Source: an uncultured Bacteroidales bacterium
Lineage (GTDB): Bacteria > Bacteroidota > Bacteroidia > Bacteroidales > Muribaculaceae
Direction of reading: 5' to 3'
Assembly (NCBI GenBank): GCA_947175245.1
Contig: CAMWLW010000024.1
Location: 1 to 32,798 of the forward strand
DNA: 32,798 nt
The notes beneath the pieces were generated by a model that made no database searches, had not been told where the DNA came from, and saw only the letters and a program-made list of their open reading frames with translations. Position 1 is the first letter of the stretch; each line of letters starts with the position of its first letter. Shown piece after piece: positions 16,590-27,181 of this stretch. The position numbers and the translations under genes were made by a program.

Positions 16590-17087
16590 TTAGTTTGTTT
16601 TCTCTATCTCGTCAAGGAGATTGTTGACAAGCTGTGTCTGAGCCTTATCGTCGGCAAGCTCGCGGCGTGTGACCTTCGAGGCGATGTCGAGAGCAAAGGC
16701 GCTCACCTGGTCGCGGAACTGCTTCTCGGCCTCCTTGCGCTCCTGAGCGATAGCCACGCGGGCGCTCTCCATCTCTTTCTGAGCGGCAGCGCGCGCTTCC
16801 TGGCGGGCCTGTTCCACGATCTGATCCTTCATCACGCCGGCTTCACGCAGGATGTCGGCCTGACTGCGGCGCGCGTCGGCAATTATCTGCTCGGCGCTCT
16901 CCTGAGCCTTGTCAAGTTGTTCCTTGGCCTGTTGAGCATATTCAACACCCTTGTCAATAAGATCGGCACGTCCGTCAATCATCTTCATGATCGCCGGCCA
17001 GCCCTTTCTCCACAACAGGAGGAAGAGGATGGCAAACGCCACGAACATCCAGAAGACGAGGCCGAAGTCGGGTTTGAATAATTCCAT
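16590..17087 (-). CDS. atpF: ATP synthase Fo subunit b
   Basis: A 165-residue peripheral-stalk protein. One N-terminal membrane helix (PDFGLVFWMFVAFAILFLLLW) is followed by a long charged coiled coil to the C-terminus rich in Glu, Lys, Arg and Ala, ending in the conserved SKVTRREL region that meets delta. Length and shape are normal for bacterial b. It is 15 bp after atpE and 40 bp before atpH. No second b-type gene is present in the window, so a b homodimer is expected. Confidence 0.94.
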   Translation of the reverse strand: MELFKPDFGLVFWMFVAFAILFLLLWRKGWPAIMKMIDGRADLIDKGVEYAQQAKEQLDKAQESAEQIIADARRSQADILREAGVMKDQIVEQARQEARAAAQKEMESARVAIAQERKEAEKQFRDQVSAFALDIASKVTRRELADDKAQTQLVNNLLDEIEKTN

Positions 17088-17102
17088 CAGCTACGGGATA
17101 AT

Positions 17103-17372
<270 letters not shown>

Positions 17373-17405
17373 TTATTTATTTTTATTATTTTTCTGATTT
17401 AAAAA

Positions 17406-18662
17406 TCAATGGGTTGTTGTAACTTGAGGCTGCGTCTCATCAGCTTTCTTGTGCTCCTCGTGCCCATGCTCCTGAGCCAGCGATATGAATATCGTCGACA
17501 GCATCGTGAACACATAGGCCTGGATGAAGCTCACAAGAACGTCAATAAGCAGCATGAATATCTGGAATATCATCGACACCACCGTCGCACCACTCATGGC
17601 GGCGACACCCATCTTGGCGAAAATGAAGATAATCAGCGTCAGCGAGATAACGATAATGTGGCCGCCCATCATGTTGGCAAACAGACGCACGGTCAGCGCC
17701 GCGGGCTTGGTGAACATACCGAAAATCTCGATTACAGGCATGATCGGCAGGGGGAATTTGAGCCAAAGCGGTACATCGGGCCACAGTATCTCTTTCCAGT
17801 AGTGCTTTGTGCCGAAGATATTGGTTATCAAGAACGTAATCAGTGCGAGCACTAAGGTTACGGCGATATTGCCCGTCAGATTGGCACCGCCGGGGAATAC
17901 AACCACCAGACCGGTGAGGTTGGCAACAAATATGAACATGAACACCGTGAGCAGATAGGGAGCGAACCTACGGGCCTGCTCCTTCAGCGTGGCCTTGATG
18001 AGCGACACGTAGATGAACTCATACAGCGCCTCAAGAGCGCCTTTGAAACCGCGCGGTGCCACATAGCCGTTCGACTTGTACCAGCTGCCGAGAGGCAACA
18101 CGCACAGCAGTACCAGTATCACAGTGATGAAGACGGCCAGAACGTTCTTGGTTATCGATATGTCCCATGGACGGCTAACCGAGCCGTCAGGCTTTATCTC
18201 GACGAGCTTGCCTTTATAGTCACCGTCTTGGGCGATGGTGAAATCGATGTCACCGTCACGGTAAACGGCGCCATGCTCCACGCGCGACGACGAGAACACG
18301 TGCAGTCCGTCGCTCGCCCACACGATGATGGGCAGGGGAATACGCTTGTGGTGGTTGAACGGAACCTCCCAGCCATACCCGTCACCGAGGTGCTCAAAGA
18401 TTATATCCTTGGGATTGAAATCATCATCTTTCTTATCCTCAGCCTCGGCCTTGGTCTCGGCCACGTCGGCGACTGTGTCGGTAGCAGCCACGTCCTCGGG
18501 ATTTTCGACACCCTCGGTAATGGCATCGACTGTAGCCACATCGGCGATTGCCTGTTCCAGGTCGCCCGACTTGTCATTAACGGCCCCTTCCTGAGCACGG
18601 AGCGCCGGAGCCGCCATCATGGCGACCGCAAGGCTGACGAATATATATTGCAGAAATCTCAT
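17406..18662 (-). CDS. atpB: ATP synthase Fo subunit a with signal peptide and long acidic N-terminal extension
   Basis: A 418-residue protein if started at the ATG at 18662. An upstream in-frame start at 18677 is GTG and would overlap atpC by 13 bp, so the ATG, 2 bp after the atpC stop, is preferred. The N-terminus is a signal-peptide-like helix (MRFLQYIFVSLAVAMMAAPALRAQ), then an acidic Asp/Glu/Ala-rich segment to about residue 82, then a soluble beta-rich part, before the canonical a-subunit core from about residue 170. The core has the essential Arg in LTVRLFANMMGGH (R326) and the last-helix IQAYVF motif. The C-terminus is His/Glu-rich (EHGHEEHKK). The usual bacterial length is about 240-270; the extension is roughly 150 residues and may face the periplasm. 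Confidence 0.94.
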   Translation of the reverse strand: MRFLQYIFVSLAVAMMAAPALRAQEGAVNDKSGDLEQAIADVATVDAITEGVENPEDVAATDTVADVAETKAEAEDKKDDDFNPKDIIFEHLGDGYGWEVPFNHHKRIPLPIIVWASDGLHVFSSSRVEHGAVYRDGDIDFTIAQDGDYKGKLVEIKPDGSVSRPWDISITKNVLAVFITVILVLLCVLPLGSWYKSNGYVAPRGFKGALEALYEFIYVSLIKATLKEQARRFAPYLLTVFMFIFVANLTGLVVVFPGGANLTGNIAVTLVLALITFLITNIFGTKHYWKEILWPDVPLWLKFPLPIMPVIEIFGMFTKPAALTVRLFANMMGGHIIVISLTLIIFIFAKMGVAAMSGATVVSMIFQIFMLLIDVLVSFIQAYVFTMLSTIFISLAQEHGHEEHKKADETQPQVTTTH

Positions 18663-18664
18663 GA

Positions 18665-18901
18665 CTAAGCTACGCACACCGATATAACATTATTATCGAC
18701 ACTCACAATGCCGCCGGCGATGGCCGACTCGTGACGGGCGCCGTCATTGTCAACATATACCACGTCGCCCGCAGTAAGAGTTGATATAAGCGACGCGTGG
18801 TTGTGAAGCACAGTGAAGCTACCCATCGTTCCGGGCAGTGTCACCGACTTTACCTCGCCGCTGAACACGATTTGTTGTGCCGATATAATATTTAGTGTCA
18901 T
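18665..18901 (-). CDS. atpC: ATP synthase F1 subunit epsilon, short form
   Basis: A 78-residue protein that corresponds only to the N-terminal beta-sandwich of epsilon (MTLNIISAQQIVFSGEVKSV, LPGTMGSFTVLHNHASLIS, and GGIVSVDNNVISV). The usual bacterial epsilon is about 130-140 residues, with a C-terminal helical hairpin that can insert into F1 and inhibit ATP hydrolysis. That hairpin is absent here: the TAG stop at 18665-18667 follows the last strand, and the next frame is atpB. Short forms occur elsewhere in the phylum, to my knowledge. It lies between atpD (63 bp) and atpB. Confidence 0.93.
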   Translation of the reverse strand: MTLNIISAQQIVFSGEVKSVTLPGTMGSFTVLHNHASLISTLTAGDVVYVDNDGARHESAIAGGIVSVDNNVISVCVA

Positions 18902-18964
18902 ACAAATTGTTTAGTTATCCAAATCATTAAAGTGTCAAACACTTCGCTTCTCACAGCCGGCCCT

Positions 18965-20470
<1,506 letters not shown>

Positions 20471-20527
20471 CTATTGTTGATTCTTTTAAGCGTTTGTCGT
20501 GGGTGGTATTGAACGTTTGGAGGTTGA

Positions 20528-21622
20528 TTACCACTTGATGTAGAAGCCTGTGATTACAATCATGACCATCAGGGCCAGGTTGAACAGGTTGATGGGAAGC
20601 AGATATTTCCACTCCAGGGTCAGAAGCTGGTCGATGCGCAGACGGGGGAATGTCCACTTGAACCAAATGATGATGAATGAGAGCACGATAGCCTTGCCGA
20701 TGAACCAAACCACGCCGGGGATGTAGTTCATGATGTGGTTGAAGCCCTCCCACCCGGGAATGTGCAGGGGCATCCAACCGCCAAAGAAGAGCAGCGATGC
20801 AACGCCGGCTACAATAAAGAGGTTAAGATACTCGGCGAGGTAGAAGAAGCCGAAGTGGATACCCGAATACTCGGTGTGATAACCGGCGGTCAGCTCACTC
20901 TCGGCCTCGGGAAGGTCGAACGGGCCACGGTTGGTCTCGGCTGTACCTGCAACTAGATAGATGACAAAAGCGATGATGGCGGGAATGTGACCGGCGAAGA
21001 TGAACCAGCAGTTCTCCTGGGCCAGTACGATCTCATTCACATTCATCGTGCCGGCAAATGCTACCATTGTGAGCACCGACAGGCCGATTGAAAGCTCATA
21101 GCTTATCATCTGGGCACCCGAACGCATAGCGCCGATAAGGGTGAACTTGTTGTTCGACGACCAACCTGCAAGCAGAATACCGAGCACGCCGATCGACGAC
21201 ACGGCGATGAGGAAGAAGATGCCGATGTTGAAGTCGACAATCTGCAGACCCGGACCCCACGGCAGAACGGCAAACGCCATCATCGAGGCGATGATTACCA
21301 GATAGGGAGCGAGAGCAAACAGGAAACGGTCGATGTTGTTAAGGTGAATAAGCTCCTTGATAAGGATCTTGAACATGTCGGCGAAGCTTTGGAGCAGACC
21401 GAAAGGACCTACACGGTTCGGGCCGAGTCGACACTGGAAATATGCGCAGATCTTACGCTCGTAGTAGATGTAGAACAGTGCGAGCAGGGCATACAGCAGC
21501 AGCAGGCCTACGCCAACGAGCACACACTCGATGGTGGTTACAAGCCAGGGCTGCAGACCCCAGCCCAACAACAGGTTGTTGAACCACTGAGTGATTGTAG
21601 AGAAATCAAATGTTGTCTCCAT
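20528..21622 (-). CDS. nuoH: NADH-quinone oxidoreductase subunit H
   Basis: A 364-residue membrane subunit with eight or so helices that anchors the quinone site to the membrane arm. Conserved features are [20 protein letters not shown], the loop [18 protein letters not shown], with its conserved glutamates, and [14 protein letters not shown] near the C-terminus. It follows nuoCD by 42 bp. In most genomes nuoI follows nuoH; here the next gene is atpD, and nuoI appears only after the eight ATP synthase genes. Confidence 0.96.
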   Translation of the reverse strand: METTFDFSTITQWFNNLLLGWGLQPWLVTTIECVLVGVGLLLLYALLALFYIYYERKICAYFQCRLGPNRVGPFGLLQSFADMFKILIKELIHLNNIDRFLFALAPYLVIIASMMAFAVLPWGPGLQIVDFNIGIFFLIAVSSIGVLGILLAGWSSNNKFTLIGAMRSGAQMISYELSIGLSVLTMVAFAGTMNVNEIVLAQENCWFIFAGHIPAIIAFVIYLVAGTAETNRGPFDLPEAESELTAGYHTEYSGIHFGFFYLAEYLNLFIVAGVASLLFFGGWMPLHIPGWEGFNHIMNYIPGVVWFIGKAIVLSFIIIWFKWTFPRLRIDQLLTLEWKYLLPINLFNLALMVMIVITGFYIKW

Positions 21623-21664
21623 GATTTATTGTGATATTCTTTCTGATTGGCAATTAACGTGTTA

Positions 21665-23284
21665 TTAACGGTCCATGTCGGGCACGATATAGTCGAGCGA
21701 GCCGGCGATGGTGATGAGGTCGGCAATCTTGTTGCCGGTCGTGATTGAGTCAACCACGGCGGCAGCATTAAGCGAGGGAGTCACAAACTTCATGCGCACG
21801 GGGCTTGTACCGCCGTCGCTCTCGATGTAGACACCGAACACGCCGCGACAACCCTCGACGAGCTGGAACCAGTGGCCTACAGGCAGTTTCAGCACCTTGG
21901 GCACCTTGGCGAGAACCTCGCCCTCGGGGATATTGTCGATGAGTTGCTCGATGATGCGGGCACTCTGCTCGATCTCGGTCATGCGCACCTTGAAACGTGC
22001 CATCGAGTCACCCTCGGTCATGATAGCCTCATCAAAGTCAACCTCGTTGTACACGCTGTAGGGATGGGTCTTGCGCACGTCGCATGCCCAGCCCGATGCA
22101 CGGCCCGACGGGCCTGTAACACCCCAGTCGATTGCATGCTCGCGCGACATCACGCCCATGCCCTCGAGACGGCCTTTGGCAATGACGTTGCCAACGAACA
22201 GTTTGTTGTATTCCTTGAGGTTGGCGGGCAGAACGGCCAGCAGAGCCTTGACATCCTTCACGAAGTCGGGGTCAAGGTCGGCCATCACGCCGCCTATGCA
22301 GCTGTAATTGAATGTCATGCGGGCACCGCAGGTCTTGGTCATGATGTCGAGTATCTGCTCACGCACGCGCAGGGTGTAGAACAGCATCGTCGTCGCGCCG
22401 AGGTCCATGCAGTAGGTACCGAAGAACAGACAGTGAGACGCTATACGCGACAACTCGTCCATCAGCACGCGTATAACCTGAGCGCGGCGGGGCACCTCGA
22501 TACCGGCGGCACGCTCTATACACATGCACAGGCCGTGGTGGTAGTTGTGGGCCGAGAAATAGTCCATACGGTCGGTATAGTGGAGGGTCTGGGGGTAGCC
22601 GAGGCTCTCACAAAGCTTCTCGATACCGCGGTGTATGTAACCCATATAAACATCGATCTTGGTGATGGTCTCACCGTCGATAGCCGTGCGGAAACGCAAC
22701 ACACCGTGAGTGGCAGGGTGCTGCGGGCCGATGTTGACAACAAAATCATTGGGCTTGAAGACAGCCTTCTCCTCTACCTCGATCTTGCCGTCGGCACCGC
22801 GGGTGTAGACATTGGTGAAGTCGCTCTGACGCTCGCTCTCGGTCGAGAGGATGTCGTTCGAGTCCATGTCATAGTCCTTGCGCAGGGGGTAGCCCTTCCA
22901 GTCGATGTTGAGGAAGAGGCGACGCATGTCGGGGTTGTTGAGGAATATGATGCCGTAGTAGTCATAAATCTCGCGCTCATAGATGGTAGCGATTGACCAC
23001 AGGTCGGCAATCGACTCGAAAGCCGGGTGCTCACGGTCGGTGGTAGTTACCTGGAACGAAATCTCGGTATTGGTGGTGGTTGAACTTAGGAAATAGATCG
23101 CACCGAGGGTCTCGACACGGTCAACGCCCACGATAGTGACCAGATAGTCGTAGCCAAAGTCGTCACGCAGCGTGCGGGCCAGGTCATGCAGCTGGTCATC
23201 GGGGATGTTTATCAACAGCACGTCGGCATCCTCAAAAGTTGCCTTTGGGAAACGGGCCGCGATGTCTTCCTTGATTGTTGCCAT
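21665..23284 (-). CDS. nuoCD: NADH-quinone oxidoreductase subunits C and D, fused
   Basis: A 539-residue fusion. Residues 1 to about 150 are NuoC (30-kDa type), with YEREIYDYYGIIFLNNPDMR, LNIDWKGYPLRKDY close to the family motif, and a linker. The rest is NuoD (49-kDa type), starting at FVVNIGPQHPATHGVLRF, with YMGYIHRGIEKLCES and ending SLDYIVPDMDR. The 49-kDa part forms the quinone pocket with NuoB. Fusions of C and D are common in several phyla, including Bacteroidetes. There is an 85-bp gap from nuoB containing a 6-bp GC hairpin but no promoter match. Confidence 0.96.
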   Translation of the reverse strand: MATIKEDIAARFPKATFEDADVLLINIPDDQLHDLARTLRDDFGYDYLVTIVGVDRVETLGAIYFLSSTTTNTEISFQVTTTDREHPAFESIADLWSIATIYEREIYDYYGIIFLNNPDMRRLFLNIDWKGYPLRKDYDMDSNDILSTESERQSDFTNVYTRGADGKIEVEEKAVFKPNDFVVNIGPQHPATHGVLRFRTAIDGETITKIDVYMGYIHRGIEKLCESLGYPQTLHYTDRMDYFSAHNYHHGLCMCIERAAGIEVPRRAQVIRVLMDELSRIASHCLFFGTYCMDLGATTMLFYTLRVREQILDIMTKTCGARMTFNYSCIGGVMADLDPDFVKDVKALLAVLPANLKEYNKLFVGNVIAKGRLEGMGVMSREHAIDWGVTGPSGRASGWACDVRKTHPYSVYNEVDFDEAIMTEGDSMARFKVRMTEIEQSARIIEQLIDNIPEGEVLAKVPKVLKLPVGHWFQLVEGCRGVFGVYIESDGGTSPVRMKFVTPSLNAAAVVDSITTGNKIADLITIAGSLDYIVPDMDR

Positions 23285-23369
23285 ATTATATATAATGTAT
23301 AATGTTTCTTTTTGATTTAAATCACCGCCGGTGATGATGGAGTGTCGTGATGAATGGGCGGTGGGGTGA

Positions 23370-23999
23370 TTATTTCTCGCCGTTGATAATCTGCTCGGCC
23401 TCCTTGGCTACAGGATGCTCCTTGACGAAGTCCTGCTGCTTCTCCTGACGGTTCACGCCGCCAAAGAAACGCTCAACCTTGACCTTGCGCGACAGTTGCA
23501 TGATACCGTATATCATAGCCTCGGGACAGGGAGGACAGCCGGGAACAAACACGTCAACAGGCACGATATCCTCGATACCCTTGGCCACATGATATGAACG
23601 CTTGAACGGGCCGCCCGAGATTGCACAGCCGCCCACAGCTATAACATACTTGGGCTCAGCAAGCTGATCATACAGGCGACGGAACACCGGAACCATGCGG
23701 CCCACAATCGTACCGGCCACCATCATGAAGTCGGCCTGACGTGGTGACGAACGCGCAACCTCCCAACCAAAACGGGCCATATCGAAACGGGCTGCACCAA
23801 GCGACACAAACTCGATACCACAACAGCTGGTAGCGAATGTCAGCGGCCACAGCGAGTTTGAACGGCCCCAGTTGATAAGTTTGTCGAGCGAGCCCACGAG
23901 CACGTTTGTGCCCGAAGCCTGCAGCTCCTGAACGAGATTTTCGATATACTCGTTATCTTTGAATGCCTCGTAGGGCATGCTCTTTGTTGTTACTTCCAT
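23370..23999 (-). CDS. nuoB: NADH-quinone oxidoreductase subunit B
   Basis: A 209-residue protein that carries the terminal iron-sulfur cluster N2. The ligands are C59 and C60 in TSCCGIEF, C125 in VGGCAISGG, and C155 in VPGCPPCPE, matching the family. It passes electrons to quinone in the pocket shared with NuoD. The start ATG at 23999 lies inside the end of nuoA (10-bp overlap), a sign of translational coupling. The last 40 residues after KVERFFGGVNRQEK form a charged tail. Confidence 0.96.
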   Translation of the reverse strand: MEVTTKSMPYEAFKDNEYIENLVQELQASGTNVLVGSLDKLINWGRSNSLWPLTFATSCCGIEFVSLGAARFDMARFGWEVARSSPRQADFMMVAGTIVGRMVPVFRRLYDQLAEPKYVIAVGGCAISGGPFKRSYHVAKGIEDIVPVDVFVPGCPPCPEAMIYGIMQLSRKVKVERFFGGVNRQEKQQDFVKEHPVAKEAEQIINGEK

Positions 24000-24370
24000 T
24001 CAAGTGCTCCTTTCCGCCAGGCATAAACGAGACCCAGCACTAAGATTCCGAAAAACACTGCGATGCTTGTGAGACCCTGCACACCCAGTTCGCGCATGCG
24101 CACCGCCCAGGGATAAAGAAATACAGTCTCGACATCGAACATCAAGAACAGGATTGCAAACAGGTAATAACCGACGCTGAAACGGGTCATCGAGACACCG
24201 CGGGTAGGTATACCACATTCATAGGCTTCACCCTTTGAAGGGTTGAACGAGCGAGGCGAGATAAGACCCGCAATCCACATAGCCAACGCAACGAGAGCCA
24301 CACCCGTGAGCAGAGCCACGACAGCGAGCAGTGCGTTATTGGAAATTCCGAATATTGCTGATGTTATCAT
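23990..24370 (-). CDS. nuoA: NADH-quinone oxidoreductase subunit A
   Basis: A 126-residue protein from the ATG at 24370. A longer frame to 24418 would need a TTG start and adds a polar stretch before the first membrane helix, so the ATG is chosen. Three membrane helices are seen, with the conserved loop YECGIPTRG and the second helix RFSVGYYLFAILFLMFDVETVFLYPWA, whose acidic residues belong to the E-channel. It is the first gene of the nuo-atp block; the promoter at 24489-24496 gives a leader of about 110 nt. Confidence 0.94.
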   Translation of the reverse strand: MITSAIFGISNNALLAVVALLTGVALVALAMWIAGLISPRSFNPSKGEAYECGIPTRGVSMTRFSVGYYLFAILFLMFDVETVFLYPWAVRMRELGVQGLTSIAVFFGILVLGLVYAWRKGALEWK

Positions 24371-24488
24371 ATAAATTTGATAAGATTTTTCGCTTGAATT
24401 GGGTACCGAACAAAACAAACAACGCTTAACAATCTACAGGTCAACCCCATAGACCGAAAGCGTGCCTACATAGTATTCAATACGAGTG

Positions 24489-24496
24489 CAAAGTTA
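24489..24496 (-). promoter_or_regulatory. -7 element for the nuo-atp block
   Basis: On the minus strand TAACTTTG fits TAnnTTTG exactly, with an A/T-rich run just upstream and only a weak TTGTGG-like -33 box. The predicted start is near 24483. It is the only match found before any gene of the 17.8-kb block, whose gaps contain no CAAAnnTA on the plus strand. Confidence 0.65.
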
Positions 24497-24581
24497 AGAT
24501 TTTTTTTCATTTCATCCACAATTTTCCCCAAAAAAGTAACCCTCCGCACCAATCCCAATCGCGAATACAACAAAGCGTGAG

Positions 24582-24612
24582 TTTGGTTTTACAAAAAAAA
24601 GCGCTAAATTTG
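24582..24612 (+). promoter_or_regulatory. Full Bacteroidetes promoter for dxr
   Basis: TTTG (24582-24585), a 19-bp spacer and TAAATTTG (24605-24612) match the phylum consensus exactly. Start is predicted near 24617, 20 bp before the dxr ATG. It diverges from the nuoA promoter about 90 bp away. Confidence 0.85.
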
Positions 24613-24636
24613 CACTTGATTTTAAAATGGGATAAA

Positions 24637-25797
24637 ATGTACTCTCCAAAACGTATCGCTATACTCGGTTCGACCGGCTCGATAGGCACCCAGACTCTGG
24701 ATGTGACGTCGCGCTACCCCGAGCTCTTTGAGGTGACTGTGCTCATCGCCGGCTCGAAAGTCGACACCCTCATACAGCAGGCTATAGCTCGGCGTCCACG
24801 CCTGGCTATCATTGCCGACGAATCAAAATATCTCAAACTCAAGGAGGCTCTCGAGCCCCTCGGCATCATGACGGGGGCCGGCACTCAGGCTGTCATCGAC
24901 GCCATGTCGGCCGACTTTGTCGATGTCGTTGTCACGGCCACCGTGGGCTACAGCGGCCTCGCCCCAACACTGCGCGCCATCGAGGCGGGCAAGGATATAG
25001 CGCTCGCCAACAAAGAGACTCTCGTGGTGGCCGGCGACATCGTCACCCGCGCCCTGGCCGAGTCAAAGTCGCGCGTCATCCCGGTCGACTCCGAACACTC
25101 GGCCATATACCAGTGCCTCGTAGGTGAAGACCGCAGCCGCGTGAAAAAGCTGATAATCACCGCCTCGGGCGGCCCGTTCAGAAAGCTGCCGTCCGAACAG
25201 CTCGAGACCGTCACAGTGGCCGACGCACTGCACCACCCCAACTGGTCGATGGGCGCCAAAATCACCATCGACTCGGCCACGATGGTCAACAAAGCATTCG
25301 AAATCATAGAGGCACGCTGGCTCTTTGACGTACAGCCGTCACAAATCGAGGCCGTCGTACACCCCCAGTCGATAGTACACTCGATGGTAGAGTTTGTCGA
25401 CGGTGCCATCAAGGCACAGCTCGGCACGCCCGACATGCGACTGCCCATACGCTATGCCCTCGGCGACGCCACCCGACTGCACACGGCCGACGCCGGCCTG
25501 TCGCTCGCGGACATGAGCCAACTCACATTCGAGCGCCCCGACGCCGAGCGTTTCCCGGCCATCAAGCTCGGCCACTTTGCCCTCCAACGCGGAGGCAACA
25601 CAGCCTGCATCATCAATGCCGCCAACGAGATTGCCGTCGCCGCGTTCCTCAACAACAAGATAAAATTCACCGACATCTACCGCCTGATAATGCAGGCACT
25701 TGACCGCGTGCCCTACATCGCCGAGCCCGGTTATGACGACTATGTGGCCACCAACGACCATGCACGCCGCCTCACCCAAGAACTAATCACCACTTAA
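24637..25797 (+). CDS. dxr: 1-deoxy-D-xylulose 5-phosphate reductoisomerase
   Basis: A 386-residue cytoplasmic enzyme that makes methylerythritol 4-phosphate in the MEP isoprenoid pathway, using NADPH and a divalent metal. Seen are the Rossmann motif ILGSTGSIG (residues 9-17), the metal/substrate segment VDSEHSAIYQCL, the flexible loop after SGGPFR, and HPNWSMGAKITIDSATMVNKAFE. The start is the ATG at 24637: the longer frame begins with GTG at 24577, inside the promoter, and would add residues with no family match. rseP follows after 13 bp, a pairing seen in many Bacteroidetes and other bacteria. Confidence 0.96.
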   Translation: MYSPKRIAILGSTGSIGTQTLDVTSRYPELFEVTVLIAGSKVDTLIQQAIARRPRLAIIADESKYLKLKEALEPLGIMTGAGTQAVIDAMSADFVDVVVTATVGYSGLAPTLRAIEAGKDIALANKETLVVAGDIVTRALAESKSRVIPVDSEHSAIYQCLVGEDRSRVKKLIITASGGPFRKLPSEQLETVTVADALHHPNWSMGAKITIDSATMVNKAFEIIEARWLFDVQPSQIEAVVHPQSIVHSMVEFVDGAIKAQLGTPDMRLPIRYALGDATRLHTADAGLSLADMSQLTFERPDAERFPAIKLGHFALQRGGNTACIINAANEIAVAAFLNNKIKFTDIYRLIMQALDRVPYIAEPGYDDYVATNDHARRLTQELITT

Positions 25798-25810
25798 CCA
25801 CCATCGCCGA

Positions 25811-27181
25811 ATGGAAACATTTCTCATAAAAGCAGCCCAGCTGGTGCTGGCACTGGCATTGCTGATAATCATACACGAAGGCGGCCACTACCTGTTCGCC
25901 CGCCTGTTCGGAATCAAGGTAGAGAAATTCTACCTCTTCTTCGATCCCTGGTTCTCGCTCGTGAGCTGGAAGCCCAAGGCCCGCAAGACGCCCAAGCTCG
26001 ACAAGAACGGACAGCCGCGCGCAACGTGGCGCGACACGAAATACGGCATAGGCTGGGTACCCCTGGGCGGATACGTCAAGATCGCCGGCATGATCGACGA
26101 GTCGATGGACAAGGAGCAGATGGCCCGACCGGCCCAGCCGTGGGAGTTCCGCTCCAAGCCCGCGTGGCAGCGACTGCTCGTGATGGTGGGCGGCGTACTG
26201 ATGAACTTCATCCTCGCCATCATTATATATATAGGTATAGCATGGTACTGGGGAGCGCCCAACGTGCCGTTCGAGCGTGCCTACCTCGGTTTCGAGTATG
26301 CGCCCGAGGCCCTGAAGGCCGGTTTTGAGAACGGCGACATACCCCTGATGGCCGACGGCAAGAAACTCGACTCGGCCGACCCTAACTGCATCATGGAGAT
26401 GGTGATGGCCAAGCAGGTGACCGTCCTGCGCGACAACCGCGACACCGTCACCATCAGTCTGCCCGAGAACTTCCCCCTGTCACTATCTGACTCGACCGGC
26501 TTCATAGCCATGCGCCAGCCAGTGATGGTCCAGGAAGTGATGAACGGTGAACCCGCCAAAGAGGCCGGCATGCAGACGGGTGACCTCGTACTCGCCGTCA
26601 ACGGCAGCGACGCCCGCGAGTACAAAGCGTTCACCGCGTTGCTGAAAGAGAACGCCGGCCATGAGATCGACATCACCCTGGCCCGCGGCAACGACACCAT
26701 CACGGTCAAGGCAACACCTACCAAGGCCGGACTTCTCGGCTTTCAGCTCGCAAGCCCCTATGACGTCTATGGCTACGACGACATCCAGTACACGTTCTTC
26801 GAGGCCATCCCCGTGGGCATAGGCAACGGCGTCGACAAACTCACGGGCTATGTCAAGTCTCTCAAATTCGTGTTCACCAAGGAGGGCGCCAAGAGCGTCG
26901 GCGGATTCGGTGCCATCGGCAGCCTCTTCCCCGAGAAATGGAACTGGCGCGCGTTCTGGGAGATGGCCGCGTTCCTGTCAATCATCCTCGCGTTCATGAA
27001 CATACTGCCCATCCCGGCACTCGACGGCGGCCACGTCACCTTCGTGCTGTGGGAGATGATCACGCGCCGCAAGCCATCAGAGAAAGTGCTCGAATATGCC
27101 CAGATGGTAGGCATGTTCCTATTGCTGGGACTGCTTATATACGCCAATTTTAACGACATTTACCGATTCATATTAAAATGA
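25811..27181 (+). CDS. rseP: RIP site-2 metalloprotease RseP
   Basis: A 456-residue polytopic inner-membrane zinc protease that cuts transmembrane segments, such as anti-sigma factors and signal peptides. The zinc site HEGGH is at residues 22-26 (I-I-H-E-G-G-H), and the third-ligand motif LDGGH lies near 404-408. At least one PDZ domain sits between them (GEPAKEAGMQTGDLVLAVNG), and the earlier region with LMADGKKLD may be a second, degenerate one. A basic loop after helix 1 (WKPKARKTPKLDKNGQPRAT) is typical of Bacteroidetes. The substrates are not evident; no sigma/anti-sigma pair is nearby. Its stop overlaps the rlmI-like start (ATGA). Confidence 0.95.
   Translation: METFLIKAAQLVLALALLIIIHEGGHYLFARLFGIKVEKFYLFFDPWFSLVSWKPKARKTPKLDKNGQPRATWRDTKYGIGWVPLGGYVKIAGMIDESMDKEQMARPAQPWEFRSKPAWQRLLVMVGGVLMNFILAIIIYIGIAWYWGAPNVPFERAYLGFEYAPEALKAGFENGDIPLMADGKKLDSADPNCIMEMVMAKQVTVLRDNRDTVTISLPENFPLSLSDSTGFIAMRQPVMVQEVMNGEPAKEAGMQTGDLVLAVNGSDAREYKAFTALLKENAGHEIDITLARGNDTITVKATPTKAGLLGFQLASPYDVYGYDDIQYTFFEAIPVGIGNGVDKLTGYVKSLKFVFTKEGAKSVGGFGAIGSLFPEKWNWRAFWEMAAFLSIILAFMNILPIPALDGGHVTFVLWEMITRRKPSEKVLEYAQMVGMFLLLGLLIYANFNDIYRFILK

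Noticed and set aside
18663-18677. Upstream GTG start for atpB
   Set aside because: It would overlap atpC by 13 bp and put extra residues before a good signal peptide; the ATG at 18662 is better placed.
18930-18944. Small hairpin between atpD and atpC as a terminator
   Set aside because: The stem is only 6 bp with no T run, and the downstream atp genes need expression from the same transcript.
21872-22996. Plus-strand frame of 374 codons opposite nuoCD
   Set aside because: It is an antisense shadow; the NuoCD motifs on the other strand are unambiguous.
24577-24636. Upstream GTG start for dxr
   Set aside because: It lies within the perfect promoter, so it would not be transcribed; the ATG at 24637 fits the family N-terminus.
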